Shown here piece by piece: positions 1 to 11,600 of a stretch of DNA of 64,000 nucleotides. The notes beneath the pieces were generated by a model, which worked only from the letters and a program-made list of their open reading frames with translations, did not search any database and had not been told where the DNA came from. Position 1 is the first letter of the stretch. Every line of letters starts with the position of its first letter. The stretch is from Campylorhamphus procurvoides. Its lineage: Eukaryota > Chordata > Aves > Passeriformes > Dendrocolaptidae. A program made the position numbers and the translations under genes. The stretch spans positions 124,001-188,000 of the forward strand of contig WBMV01008587.1 in NCBI GenBank assembly GCA_013396655.1. Direction: 5' to 3'.

Positions 1-1640
1 GCTATAATTGCCAATACAGAGACAGATTATCTAGTATTTCAGCAGTTTCTAATTTTGCTTACAAAACACCACATTGCGAGCCTGAACTCTTTGCTCCTCA
101 AGAGGTGCAGAGAATCCTGACTCATCTTGGTGCTGTGTAAAAGGCTGATCTTGAGAGTATTTGACAGAAACTTTTTTGGCACCCTGGATAATAGAAGAGA
201 CATAGTACTGACTTGGGAAACTTCACAGATGTTTTTAAAGGAATCCAACACTAATATTCCTCAAGGTCTATCTGCTAACAAATGAGAAAGACACATCTTC
301 AATTGCATTCTCTATCAGTTCTGAAGGTACCAAATTTGGTGAGCAGCGCCTTTCAGAAGAGAGCTGTTGCCACACTGTGTGATATGAATGCACAGTAGAC
401 TAAAGGCACCTTTACTGACTTTGAAGAAGCAGTCTGAAAGGTCAATTTTCTTGTTCTAGAGCTATTTTTATCTTAAAAATCTCAGTATAAGCTTGCTTTC
501 CTAGAGCTGTTGGGAGCAGGAAATAGCATTATGAGTTCTACTGCCTGAGTAGTAATCATTGTCCTGTGTGTACTCCACTGCTATGTGAGTCAAACAGATT
601 AAGTAGCTGAATGTTTTTCCTCCTTAAGGTATAATACAAAGACATCCTGCCATAACCCTCCAACACAAACTACTTTGGTCTGAAGCTCTTAGGAAACAGA
701 AAAAAATCTCAAAATGCAATTAATCTGCCTGTTCAATATATGGGACATATGTTCAGCAGAACAGTTCATTGTGATGTGAAAAAACATTCTAGGTATTTCT
801 GAGTACAGGATAAGATCCCTTGCTCTAGCAGGTTTAACATTACAGGAGATGGTTTCCCATTCCTGCAGTGATGTGCTATTCAGGGTACATGGGTATTTTT
901 CTGTATAATCTTTGAGGAAGGTCTGAAGATCCCACAAAAAAAAAATGTCCATAATTAAGGGGAAATTGCAGGGCAATTATGTTACCTTCAAGTAACTGAA
1001 AAGCTTAGGTTGACTTGAAATAGCATTTCTCCCACAACCAGCAGTGCTCCTATGCTTTTCAGCACTGACCACCCTGTTGCTGCTTACTCTCCCACCCACC
1101 CAGTGGTTGTCCCAGTAAAATATCAGAAAGCCTAGTTTGATATTTTTTTAAACTGTGGAAGCTGTGGACTGCAGAACAAGCTGCAACAGAGGTCCAGCCA
1201 TGACTATAAACATCACGCTTCAGAGCACAGCAAAGCATTCCTAGCAGTGGCCATGCATCCTCCCACAGAAAATGGATCTGGAACTAGAGAGCAAGGACTG
1301 CCACACTGGTGTTGACTAAATGTATGCTGTACGTATGTTAGTATCATCAACTAGACAGAGCCTAGGAAAAGCTGTGATAGTTCCAGCTTCCTTTTTGTCC
1401 CATCCAGCATGGGCACAGTGATAAAGTATCATGGGTTCTAAATAGAAGAAGAGGATAAACAAATAGATAAGCAGCTGTTCAAGGGTGAAGCCCTTTCGGA
1501 AGTGGTGGTGGTAATTCAAGAAATCTTTAGCAAAGGCTTCAGGCTTCACTTCCCAGACCTTTATTCTTCTAAGCAAAGTTTAGTCTTTCACATGATGGGC
1601 TCTGTTAACCATACACGCACAAAGTTCTTGTATAACTAAC
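1..1640. other. Intergenic DNA upstream of TMEM174
   Basis: I see no supportable gene here. The reading frames are short and AT-rich, lack domain-like composition, and are not flanked by convincing splice sites. In other amniotes the next gene on this side is TMEM171, and none of it is visible. The last ~100 bases before 1723 hold the probable TMEM174 promoter, listed separately. Confidence 0.6.
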
Positions 1641-1642
1641 CT

Positions 1643-1660
1643 GAACCTTTGACTTTAAAT
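1643..1660 (+). promoter_or_regulatory. Candidate TMEM174 core promoter: DR1-like site abutting a TATA-like box
   Basis: The 13 bases at 1643-1655 (gaacctttgactt) match the reverse complement of a DR1 nuclear-receptor element (HNF4 or PPAR/RXR type) at about 10 of 13 positions. A TATA-like tttaaat follows at 1654-1660, about 65 bases before the start codon. HNF4A is a major activator of proximal-tubule genes and TMEM174 is a kidney proximal-tubule protein in mammals, so the pairing makes biological sense. The two motifs overlap by two bases, so both may not be used together. The transcription start is not visible from sequence alone. Confidence 0.35.
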
Positions 1661-1722
1661 ACTCTGTCAAGTCCCTTTCAAGCCCCCTTTCTCTTGAGGC
1701 AGAAGATACACTATACTCCATA

Positions 1723-3442
1723 ATGGAGCAAAACAACAACAATGTGGAAGATTTCTCTTTGAATGTCTTTTCTGTCACTCCTTGTCAGCCAAACAGATCC
1801 GATGCCCAGGTGTCAGATGGGGATAAAGCTGGCACCACTCTGCTCTTTTCAGGTGTTTTTTTAGGACTTGTGGGGATCACTTTCACCGTGATGGGATGGA
1901 TAAAATACGATGGCATTACTCACCTGGAATGGACTCAATTACTCGGGCCTATTCTGCTCTCTGTTGGGGTGACTTTTATTCTCATTGCTGTTTGTAAATT
2001 TAATATGCTTACTTGCAAGCCCTGTAAAGAAAGGGAGGAAAATACATCAGAACTTGACCAGACTGCAAGTGGACAGTCCTTTGTCTTCACCGGCATTAAC
2101 CAGCCTATAACTTTCCATGGTGCCACAGTGGTACAGTACATCCCTCCACCGTACCCATCCCAGGAAGGTATTGCTGTCAGCCCCAGCTACCTTCACCCAG
2201 TGCTCAGCTGCTGCAGTGCTGTTTCCTCCAGTGCCTCTCCAGTTCCCACCCCAGGCTCTCCTCACTTCTGCCCTGCTTACCCCCTGGATAACCTGGCTTT
2301 TACTGGAGATGAGGACTTCACTACTTATCCTGCAGAGAACACCAGGAATCACAGGTATGTCTTCTGAAATGCCTTAGTGTGTTTGGACACAGTCTTCTGA
2401 GTATTTTAAGTATTATGTATGGTTTCATAGGAAACAACAGCTAGTCCAGGATATTGTCATTCCTCAGAAATTCTTTGTCTTTTTTAGGAATTCTTCTCAA
2501 GTAAAGAATAAGAAGGCATACTTTTCCTAGAAAGCATTTTTATCCAATTTAATTTCACATATAAAAACCTTCCAATTTCCAGTGTACTAAATCTCTACTA
2601 TTTTTTAAGATGCTAGTATATATGCTCCTGTCAGTGCTGGGTTTTTTATACTTATATTACTGTCTTTAGGTTTTTATACTTATATTACTGTCTTTAGGTT
2701 ATTATACGTACAGCCAGGGGCTTTCAGTGAAACACAGTCACAACAGATGAGTAAGCAGACAAAGAACATTTCTGCAACAATACAAGAATCAATCTGGTAC
2801 CAGATGCTCTACCTCCTGAATATGCCTGGTTGCAACATGCTCCTCTCCTAGTGTAGAAACCTTCCAGGCCTTACTGTTTTACTACTTTTGAGGCATAAAC
2901 CAGATTGTTGATATTACATAGCAATATGAAACTGCTTAAATTGTACACAAAATAATTTTATATAGTTCTTTCCTCCAAGGAAAAATATTCTGATTACAGA
3001 AGTTACTCAGAATTATATTCTTCCTAAAACACAAGTCACTTTTATTTCATTTGTCAAAGCCTGTTTGAAAAACTGCTGACTGCCTCATTGTCCTCAGCAA
3101 CATGGATGGCAGGCATATTCAGGATGAAGACAAAGGTCATCTCCTGACACTTTCATACTTCACAAAAAAAAAAATCCAGAGCAAACAACTGAATCTCAGT
3201 AAAAATTCATCTCGTAACATTTTCTCACAAAGCCAGGAAGTACTTCACGCAGATAAGGCTGTTAGGATGAAGCACTGAGGTTACTTGTATGCGTTGTGTT
3301 TGGTAAATTCTTTTTGCATCTGCTCCTCTGTCTTTCCAGGTCAGAGGACAGTTCTGATGAGCCGGAAGAACTGGGGGAAGACTATGCCTGTAATAACTTG
3401 TCACCACCACGTTATGAGGAAATATACCCACTGTCTTCATAA
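1723..3442 (+). CDS. TMEM174: TMEM174, transmembrane protein 174 (two coding exons)
   Basis: The coding sequence joins 1723-2354 to 3340-3442 and gives 244 residues; the human protein is of nearly equal length. The start ATG has a strong Kozak context (A at -3, G at +4). The donor at 2355 reads cacag|gtatgt. The acceptor ends in a pyrimidine tract and cag at 3339. The junction splits Arg211 and keeps frame. The N-terminal motif NVFSVTP and the block LGLVGITFTVMGWIKY are diagnostic of the family. Two hydrophobic segments span about residues 38-60 and 72-92 with a short loop between. A conserved block around GINQPITFHGATVVQYIPPPY (residues 124-144) follows. Exon 2 gives an acidic stretch (213-225) and the conserved end SPPRYEEIY. 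PPxY motifs at 141-144 and 233-236 could bind WW domains. In mammals the protein is in kidney proximal tubule and has been linked to the phosphate transporter NPT2A and phosphate balance. The gene looks intact. Reading through the donor would stop after three codons. Confidence 0.96.
2355..3339 (+). other. TMEM174 intron (GT-AG)
   Basis: This 985-base intron lies between the two coding exons. It begins gtatgt and ends in a pyrimidine-rich tract (ctcctctgtctttccag). It interrupts a codon after its second base. It carries a short perfect tandem duplication at 2643-2698 and no recognisable transposable element. Confidence 0.9.
2643..2698. repeat. Perfect 28-bp tandem duplication inside the TMEM174 intron
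   Basis: Two identical adjacent copies of a 28-base AT-rich unit occur at 2643-2670 and 2671-2698. The unit runs from a run of five Ts to tctttagg. Identity of the copies suggests a recent slippage event, and the locus may vary in length between individuals. Confidence 0.9.
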
Positions 3443-3888
3443 AATAGACAACAAATGACAATACTAAGAGATGCCAGCATGAATCCCAGAAAATCTTTTC
3501 CTTAAGTACTGTGTGATAAGCAAGTACGAGCAAGATCTTGGTACTGATACACAATTCAGTATCACTGAAGATATTTCACCAATACCTTGTTTTTCTCTGT
3601 CAAAATTCATTAGCCCTTTGTGATGCAGTTTAATAGCAGAGCTAATAATTATTTAAGAGCAAAACTATTAATAGCAAAGCTATTAAACTCAAGGATCTAA
3701 ATCCATATTAGAGCTCCTCAACAAGAAGCTTGATTTTCAGACTTGCTGAAACGAGTGTGAACTGTGAATACACAAGAGGTTTGTGTGAGGTCATGATTAC
3801 TCCTGAACATTCAGCATCGTTGGAAAACACTTGATGTATTCTTGGTATATTTGTACTCTTGTTTGCTTAGGAAACTTCAAAAGTGATC
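3443..3888 (+). other. Probable TMEM174 3' untranslated region
   Basis: This is the sequence after the TMEM174 stop codon up to the LTR. I found no canonical AATAAA. The best variant signal is ATTAAA at 3682-3687, in a segment with repeated tagcaaagcta-like words. The 3' end of the transcript is therefore unclear and could extend into the LTR. The last six bases, 3883-3888 (gtgatc), are the left target-site duplication of the LTR. Confidence 0.45.
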
Positions 3889-4363
3889 TGTCGGGGTACG
3901 AAAAGAACCATACAGGAGGTGGAGAAGAAAGAAGACACCACCGAGAAACGGAGATATGGTTAGAAAAACAGACGACATTGAAATGCAGCTAGCCTCTCCG
4001 TACATCTGAGGATAATCTCGCAGTTTGAAGTTAATTAGACAGGTTTTAATGGTTGTATTAGAATAAGCATAGAATAGTCATTATTACGATTGTTATGATT
4101 GGTTCAATGTACCCCAGTTCTCCTAGTTACCACTCCCTGATTGGCTGTTTAGTTCCCGGGCACTGAGCTTCCCCTAATTGGCCAGCCGTTGCCCATAACA
4201 ACGGCACGTCTCCTGGTTCCACCCACGGCTGGCCACTCCCTAACTCCTCCCCTACTTGTTCTTATTAGGAAACACCCATCCCCTTTTTCCCTTATTTGTT
4301 GTAAGCCTGCCCTAACTCCTCCCTAGAAACCGCCCCCTTTCTAGAACCTTCCCCATGCTAGGT

Positions 4364-4370
4364 TATATAA
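4364..4370 (+). promoter_or_regulatory. LTR TATA box
   Basis: The bases tatataa lie downstream of the CCAAT boxes and a CT/GC-rich segment, in the expected place for the U3 core promoter. Transcription would begin about 25-30 bases downstream. Confidence 0.75.
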
Positions 4371-4386
4371 GCCGGGCCCCCTGTTC

Positions 4387-4392
4387 AATAAA
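4387..4392 (+). terminator. LTR polyadenylation signal AATAAA
   Basis: A canonical AATAAA lies 17 bases after the TATA box and is followed by cggccattttgc. This close spacing is typical of LTRs with a very short R region. It could also serve a transcript reading through from TMEM174. Confidence 0.7.
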
Positions 4393-4463
4393 CGGCCATT
4401 TTGCACCTCATCCTCCAGCAGAGTGGTCCTTCCCTCTTCCCTGGCAGGCTCGCGACAGTGATC

Positions 4464-5029
4464 AAGTGTCTGATCCATGAAAGTGCATGTTATATCTTAA
4501 TTCTGTCTGATTCTTTAGACCACCTTACTCATTAATAAGTCCAGTCTACAGATTAGACTCTGTTTAGTTTGTCTGCACAACCTTGTCCTGTAGCACAACC
4601 CAGTCCTGTAGGCATTTTTGGAGCACTCTGCTTGAACCAGAGCATCTCAGAACGGAGAAAACACATGTAGTGACCACTGCCCACTTTTACACAGATCTCT
4701 AAGAGGTCCTGCTTGCATCAATTTCAGTTACCTTCCCCATCTGCTGGGAGGCAAAGCACTATCTCCCATCAGGATCCCTAATAATAACTACCAGGTTAAT
4801 GTCTCTAAAGAAAATGGCACCTTTCTGAAGCCTTGATAGGGCTATGTGGTCCTACCATATTTAAGGATGTTGATAATCACAACCTCTACCTGCTGCACCC
4901 TCACTCTGTGGGAGACAGAGCTCAGTCTCTAGTTTCCCCAGAGCATCCAGGTAATGATGGGCTGCAGTGACCATTCTTGCTCAAGTTCAGCTTACGAGAT
5001 CAACATAGTTCCAGGCATTGTGTCTGTAA
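4464..5029. other. Intergenic DNA between LTR and SINE
   Basis: No gene, repeat of known type or notable structure is seen here. Confidence 0.5.
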
Positions 5030-5172
5030 CAACTTATTACCTCACTTGGTTGGAGCATGGTGCTAGCAAACATGAGGGTTGTGGGTTTGATCCCTACATG
5101 GGCCTTTCACTCAAGTGTTGGAGTTGGTAATCCTTGTGCCTTCCAATTAGGAATATTATGTGATTCTGTGAA
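5030..5172 (+). mobile_element. tRNA-Ile-derived SINE with CR1 tail (TguSINE1 type), diverged
   Basis: The head resembles tRNA-Ile: a degenerate A box near 5040-5056, the anticodon-arm region tggtgctagcaaacat, and a B box ggtttgatccc at 5084-5094 followed by ctacatgggcc. The second half matches the CR1 3' end (cttccaattaggaatatta...gtgattctgtga), ending near 5172. This head-tail combination is the passerine SINE that uses CR1 for mobility. The A box is decayed, so this copy is old and surely inactive. Confidence 0.8.
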
Positions 5173-6929
5173 ATGTATTTACATCTGTATCTAAAAAGGA
5201 ATGAGATGTATAGGCTCTGAAATCTTGCAATCCAGAATGAAGATCCAAAAAAATTCTCAGGAACTGTTTAAACCCCAGAGAAATGAGATTGCTATGAGTC
5301 CCTACATTTCTATTTGGTATTTTCACGTTCTGTTCCTAGAAGTGTCCTGATACAGCTGGATAAGCCAGTACTTTCCTATGAAGGATTGCATCAGGTTTGC
5401 CTGTGTCCCTTAAAGGGGTCAAACCAAAAGCTGTTCCCAGCTCTCACCTGCTAGAGTGGGCACCACATAAAATGTTCTAAAGGTCAATGGTCCCCATCCA
5501 AAGTAATGAAGTGGTGCACTGCTGTTGTGCCTGTAGGCCAGTGTCTAGGCCTGGCATAACACAACTAAAAGCATTATGGAATGCATAGACTTTCTCTTAC
5601 TTGTCAACACAGCTGTCCCAGCTCTTACCAGATTTCATCCATCTGTGATTGATCTCATTCCTAAGGTCTGGAGAAGCTTGGCACTTGAGCACAGGCAGTT
5701 GCGTACCAACCTGATGTATGTGACAGCTAGAAGTCGTGGACTTTCCATGCAGCCTCCCTAGCAATCAGTAGCTCTGGAGGGAGAAGTGCATTCAGAACAG
5801 TGTGCTGTTTCATAGAGCTGCAGGTGCGCACCGACCTCTCTGTCCTGTATGCTTAGATGTTGCCAAGAAAAACATTTTTGGAGAGGCGCAAGGCAACCAC
5901 AGTGATGGACAAGACACTAGCAGGGGTCATATTTGGGACACAATATTTAAACTGACTCAAATCTGGATTAGCAACTGAAGTAGCAGCTACCGAACAGTGA
6001 CTACAAAGTATGTGCAGGGTTTTGTCACTAGAGAAATATGGGGCATGCTGATTTTCAGCAGCAATGGCCTGGGTTAGCAGGTGGGCATGTGTAGTTGGAG
6101 GAAGGGAGTCATGCTGTTTTCAGCATGATCTCCATGGGATTGAGTGAGAGAACAGAAGATTTAAAAATAAGTGCAAGTTTCTCTTGTGGAAGTCTCTTGC
6201 TTCTCTTCCAGAATTTACACGGAGGTGAACTCATCCTCCCTCCACAGCAGGAAACTGAAAGGTCCCAAATCCCCAGTTAATTCCACATGGACAGTTGCCT
6301 CCACTTAGCACATAGTTCTGCTGACTCCAGCAAGCTCTGCAGTAGCACAGAGGTCAGGCTTGATGGATCCAGTTGCAGGACTAGGGTCAAAATTTCTAAC
6401 CGGTCACCCTCCCCCACAACAGGAAAATTCCTTCAGTTAGAAACCACAGACTTTTCCTGCTGCTCTTTCCCCCCTCACACACACACATACATGGCATAAG
6501 AATGTTTCGTGGGGTAATCATATGCTTATTTTTCGTAGATCAAGTCATACTGTCAGAGTAAATGAAAAAATCAAGAACATTGCACTGTGGACTCCATATC
6601 TATTTTAAAGTTTACTTCTGTAGACACTAAATTCATTGAAAGAGGCCTGGATTTCTTTTCAAAGAGAAGACTGAAATTTAAATTTAAATAGTTACATATT
6701 AAAATGTCCTTGATCCATCAGGTGAATTCTGCTTGAATTCTGTAGAGTCTCGTAGTGCTGAACAGATATTTGAGAAGCTCCAGCTTGATGACTTTTCCTT
6801 ACTCTACTGATTGCTGGTTATTGTTTTTAAGAATAGAGAAAAATTCTATTAAGACTTTTCTTCCTTCTCCTTCTACCTTATAGTTTCAGTCTTTTTTCTA
6901 ATTTTTTTTTTTAATCTCTAAGGTGGGTT
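5173..6929. other. Intergenic DNA, no gene seen
   Basis: Only short chance reading frames occur. A small AT palindrome, aaatttaaattt, sits near 6674-6685. I recognise no exon or repeat. Confidence 0.5.
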
Positions 6930-7036
6930 TAATATTTGCATGGAGGGTATGGTTGGTGGTGTGTTTTGCTGGTTTGGTTTTGGTTGTTTTTTGGTTTTTT
7001 TAGTGTGGAGTTTTGTTTATTTGTTTGTTTATTTTA
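6930..7036. repeat. T/G-rich low-complexity tract
   Basis: The plus strand is almost only T and G, with repeated ggtt, ggttttgg and gtttgttt words. It is the complement type of several A/C-rich tracts elsewhere in the window. GG runs spaced by Ts could in principle form a weak two-tetrad G-quadruplex. Confidence 0.75.
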
Positions 7037-7689
7037 CTGTGATATAACCCTTACAGGAATTTTCAGCATTACAAGTTCTTTCTGCTCTATGATGAGTGAA
7101 AGAACAAAACTGTTTGACAAGGTCTTCAGCTGAGGTGAACTGTCACAGCCCTTTTATATTATGCTGATTTAGTTCAACCAGCCACCTGGGAGATTGTATT
7201 TAAGATTTTTCTCAATTCAGTTTTCATTTAAACTGGTGCTTTTCAAGCAAAATTAGCTTCTCCCACATTGCTTGCCATGGCTACTGCAAATGTGTAGAAT
7301 GCTGGGTTTTTATAGGTAAAGTTGAGTTGCCTTTAGTCATAGTGACAGAATGTTGTATGAGAGTTTTCAACTATGTAACCCTGCATGGGTTCTTGGGATT
7401 TTTCCTAATATGATTCTATATATAAGATTTTGACCATAAGCTGGTTAACATAAGAAATTGGTCAAGACAAGTCTATTGATACGAAGCAGAGCATGTTCTG
7501 TTCATTGCAGCAAAAACTCTGCACAGGGCTGCTCTAAGATCAAGGAGCTATTTCCACACGCTAAATGCCACATGCCAAATGGTGCTGCAGGGTGCCAATT
7601 TCTTCTCAGATAAAGTCTAAATCCAAAGTCTGATTTTTAACATCGGCATTGTCGTGTCTGTGAAGCAACACGGGAGCACACGACTCCCA

Positions 7690-8660
7690 GTTTGGTTTGC
7701 TTTGCTCTGGCAGCACTTTCTCACAGCAGCCGAATCTCACCAGCGGTACCCGTTCCTGGCACGGATGCGCCCGAGCGAGTGATGCTCTCCTGCAGTCGCG
7801 CACTCCAGGTCAGAGCCCGCTCTGGCGAGAGTGCTGAAATCCTTTGAAGAGCTATTTTTAACCGAATTGGGAATTAAGGAATCTAGGTCTCGGGAAGGGG
7901 TNNNNNNNNNNNNNNNNNNNNNNNNNNNNNNNNNNNNNNNNNNNNNNNNNNNNNNNNNNNNNNNNNNNNNNNNNNNNNNNNNNNNNNNNNNNNNNNNNNN
8001 NNNNNNNNNNNNNNNNNNNNNNNNNNNNNNNNNNNNNNNNNNNNNNNNNNNNNNNNNNNNNNNNNNNNNNNNNNNNNNNNNNNNNNNNNNNNNNNNNNNN
8101 NNNNNNNNNNNNNNNNNNNNNNNNNNNNNNNNNNNNNNNNNNNNNNNNNNNNNNNNNNNNNNNNNNNNNNNNNNNNNNNNNNNNNNNNNNNNNNNNNNNN
8201 NNNNNNNNNNNNNNNNNNNNNNNNNNNNNNNNNNNNNNNNNNNNNNNNNNNNNNNNNNNNNNNNNNNNNNNNNNNNNNNNNNNNNNNNNNNNNNNNNNNN
8301 NNNNNNNNNNNNNNNNNNNNNNNNNNNNNNNNNNNNNNNNNNNNNNNNNNNNNNNNNNNNNNNNNNNNNNNNNNNNNNCGTGCTGTTGAACAGTGAGTAC
8401 CCTGAGCTCCCTCACAACCGAGAGTTGGCTTGCCTAAGGGAAAAACACCCGTGGTGAAAGACACACTGAAATCGCCAAAGAACATGGTATCCTCGCTCCC
8501 ACAGCAGGAGCGGACATCTGGAAGGACTCCGGCTTGGGGGCAGATGATGCACAGCGCACTCGCACGCACCCCCCGCCCTCCTCCTCCTCGCCCCTGTGAC
8601 CTAATGGAACAGGATTCTCTCTGCATAAAGGAGCAGGGAGGAGTCCAAGGGTCATTTGCG
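7690..8660. other. GC-richer segment around a sequence gap
   Basis: Both sides of the N block are richer in G, C and CpG than the surroundings: 7730-7830 on the left and 8500-8610 on the right, the latter with a cctcctcctc run. I see no domain or clean exon here. Because the sequence fails exactly in this patch, a GC-rich island or small exon may be hidden. Confidence 0.4.
7902..8378. other. Assembly gap (477 Ns)
   Basis: The block contains only N. The stated size may be an estimate. Open frames that cross it are artefacts of unknown bases. Confidence 0.99.
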
Positions 8661-11600
8661 AAGAAATAGGGCATGCTGCTTATATACAATAATCTCTGTC
8701 TGCTGCAAGTATCATTATTGGCTCCACTTTAGCTGTCAGGATGAATAGACATCAAGAGGATGTGCTGAACGTCACTGTTGCCACTCCATCCTCGGTGTAA
8801 ATCAGTGTGTCTATCAGAGAAGCACATGGCAGAGCCAAGTGGGATCTCACAGGCTGTGCACTGCTCAACAGAAGTGGGTCTGAAAAGGACACAGAGGTGC
8901 AGAGAACCTGGTGTCCATATTCACTGCATGTTGGAGGGGTTTATACCAGACCTAGTCCTGTGGACTGGATGCTCATTAGCAGTTAAAATACACATATTGT
9001 TCTTCTATGGTGTATTTTCTGGTCCAGCTTCATCGAATAGAAATTATTTATCTCACATCTGTGATATGATGCAAAGCCTCACAGGGCAAGTGGGGATTGT
9101 AGGGAGAGTCTCTTCAAAAGCACCTAATTTAGAGACACTCATTGCTCTACAGGCATGAGGTGACTTAGAGCAGCTGCAGAAACGGCTTATAAGTAGAGCG
9201 GACCCATGCAGACCAACCTGAGAGGCTGCCTAAACTTCCTGACTCCAGCAACGGCAGGAGAAGAGCCTTCCCCAGTATGGATGGATGTTACTTTGAGAGG
9301 TCTCAGAGTACAGCATCAACACCTCCAAAGGTGCATTAGTCTAATCTTCAGATGTAGCAGACTTGTGTCTTCCTGAACAATATGTGCAAAGCCATGGAGA
9401 AGTTTTTCCATAAAGAACAGGAAAAATGTCTCCCTAGTTATTGTGGTCTTGTTTCTTACTCCATATGTGATAACAGCACAAGGGTCAAGGGTAAATCAGT
9501 AATGCCATGACTGTTTGTATCTGTGTTATGTGTGGCATGTCTAATAAGCAATTAATTGCATCTATACATGCTATTTAGCAAACACCATGGGACGTGCTGA
9601 AGCAGAGTAGTTGCTGTACTTTGTTTATAAAATCCTGGGATGAGATTTTTGTTCTCTGGTTCAGGTTATATTGTGTTAGATTTTATTTGTTTATTTTTGC
9701 AGATCATGCATCAGTCTATAGTAAGATGCTGTGCTTTCTTCATAGGGAACAGGGCATGCTATTTAACAGCTCTGGGCAGATGACCTGATAATTTCATGTT
9801 TTGCATAGCTGCATTGTCCTTTTTACTTACAGTTCAGTGGGTCCTATCAAGAGCTTAGCTCTAAGGTAAAGCTTCAGGCTCTGTCATCTAGAAGACATAC
9901 CTAAGGAAAAGAACAATAATGCAGTCTGAGTCTATGACTTCCAAAAAACCCAAAACGAATGAACCAACCAACCAAGCAAAACCAAAAAAAAAAACCCACC
10001 AACATCAAAAGAAAGAGGTGTGCATTTTAAACTTATAATCATGAAAGTGGTGGCAGCTGCCATGCTAACAAACAGTACTTGGGGTACCCTTCTTGTTTCC
10101 CTGCTGCTATGCAACCCGAACCCAGGCAGAAACAACCATTGCTGGTGTTCAAGGCAGCATTGACTTGTCACATTGTTTTGCGTCCCCCAGCACCTGCCAC
10201 ACATCCCTGGGGTCAGCTGAGACAGCACTGCCTCACATAGAGGTCTGGCAAAAGCTGTGATTTGCACCTCTTTGCTGTTTTTTTTTCATCCTTTGCTTTT
10301 CACCATTTAACATGCTACCTTCTGCATTCATGTAGAGAAGGACAGCAGTTACCACAGCATATGCATCATGATAATCATTTCATTATCTTTTTCCAAGAAC
10401 ACATTCATTTGACAGTAATTTGGCCTCATTCTGCTTATACCTTCAAAAGGGAAGAGAAAAATAAACTGAGATTTAAGCAAAATCAAATATCTTCAAAACT
10501 GTAGAGGTGCTATAGGATTTTTTTGTCACAAAAGAGCAGTTCCCCAGCAAAATCTTCCATGAAAATGGACAGAAAAAGACAAACAAATTATTGTAAATAG
10601 CAAGTCACAAAGCTCCAAATTTGTACATATATAATCCAGCAACACACTCTTTTTACTAATCCTGATAAAACATTAAGGGAAGACAAATATTATTTTTACT
10701 GTACTTGCTCAAATAAGGCTTACATATTCTACTTTCCCAGATTTTGCCCTCAAGTCATAGGTAATTGAGTGTTCTGCAACGTGCCAACACTATTCTATAT
10801 TGTTTTGGTCTTTTGCAGACAGGTGTTTGCTCCTCGTGCCCTCCATGCTGGCTGGACACAGACTGATCAGGACACCCATAGACAGTACTCTGCTGCCACA
10901 GGGACAAAAACAGATACACATGGACTTAGCACACACACTCAAAGAGTAGAATGACTTGTTTAAAATCACAGTCTGAAGGGCTGTGTCAGTGGGAAGTGAA
11001 CTAATGTGGCAATAGATGAGAGATTGCAGCTCTGGGAGCATCAAAGTGGAAAAGATTTGCACGACTCCTGCTGTGGTAGGAAACGCACAAACCCTTTCAT
11101 AAATTGTTCAACCCCCATGTTAAAATTAGTCAGGATTCAGCCTTGTTTTTAATGAAAGGTAGAAAAAGTAAAGAAGAGAGAGTAAGACTTAACATGGCAG
11201 TAAAGAGAAAAGCAGGTAATGGCTAAGGGCTAAGGAAATAAACTCCTTTTGCACATCATGCTACCTATTTTAAATGCCTCTGCCTTCTCAACCCATACCC
11301 TGTGTGTTGCTCCTAGTGTTGATGGTTAATCAAAATCAAGCAACAAATGTGTTAATCTTCAATGTTTACTTAGCCGTAGAGACCAGGAAGTGGTGACCCA
11401 CAGGGTAGCATTACTAAGATGTTTTGGTTTTATATTACATATTCAAGTATTTTATGTTACCTTCCTGTTATTTTCACAAAAAACAACCTCTTCTCCATCT
11501 GTTTTTAGGGGGGGAAAAAAAAGTCCAAATGAGCTGCAAAACTATGCCCCTGCTTCCAAACAAATCGTGAAACCTTAATGTGAATAAACATGCCATCATA

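Larger units (their letters stand above)
3889..4457 (+). mobile_element. Solo LTR of a class II (alpha/beta-type) endogenous retrovirus
   Basis: The element is 569 bases, begins tgtcgggg and ends cgcgaca, so the ends form the TGTCG/CGACA inverted repeat. It is flanked on both sides by the same six bases, gtgatc, at 3883-3888 and 4458-4463. A 6-bp target duplication is typical of alpha- and betaretrovirus-related elements. Inside are several inverted CCAAT boxes (attgg near 4100, 4140 and 4175), a TATA box at 4364-4370 and AATAAA at 4387-4392. The polyadenylation signal sits at the U3/R border, followed by a gccatttt-like sequence, as in short-R LTRs. There is no gag, pol or env: only the LTR remains, presumably after LTR-LTR recombination. 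It lies in sense orientation 447 bases after the TMEM174 stop. Confidence 0.9.

Noticed and set aside
2047..2377. Overlapping open frames on both strands within TMEM174 exon 1
   Set aside because: They are shadows of the TMEM174 reading frame, which has clear family homology.
5039..5105. Possible functional tRNA-Ile gene
   Set aside because: The A box and arms are decayed and the sequence continues into a CR1-type tail, so it is a SINE.
7831..8689. Long open frames across the N block on both strands
   Set aside because: They are open only because Ns do not encode stops; the flanking residues show no domain.
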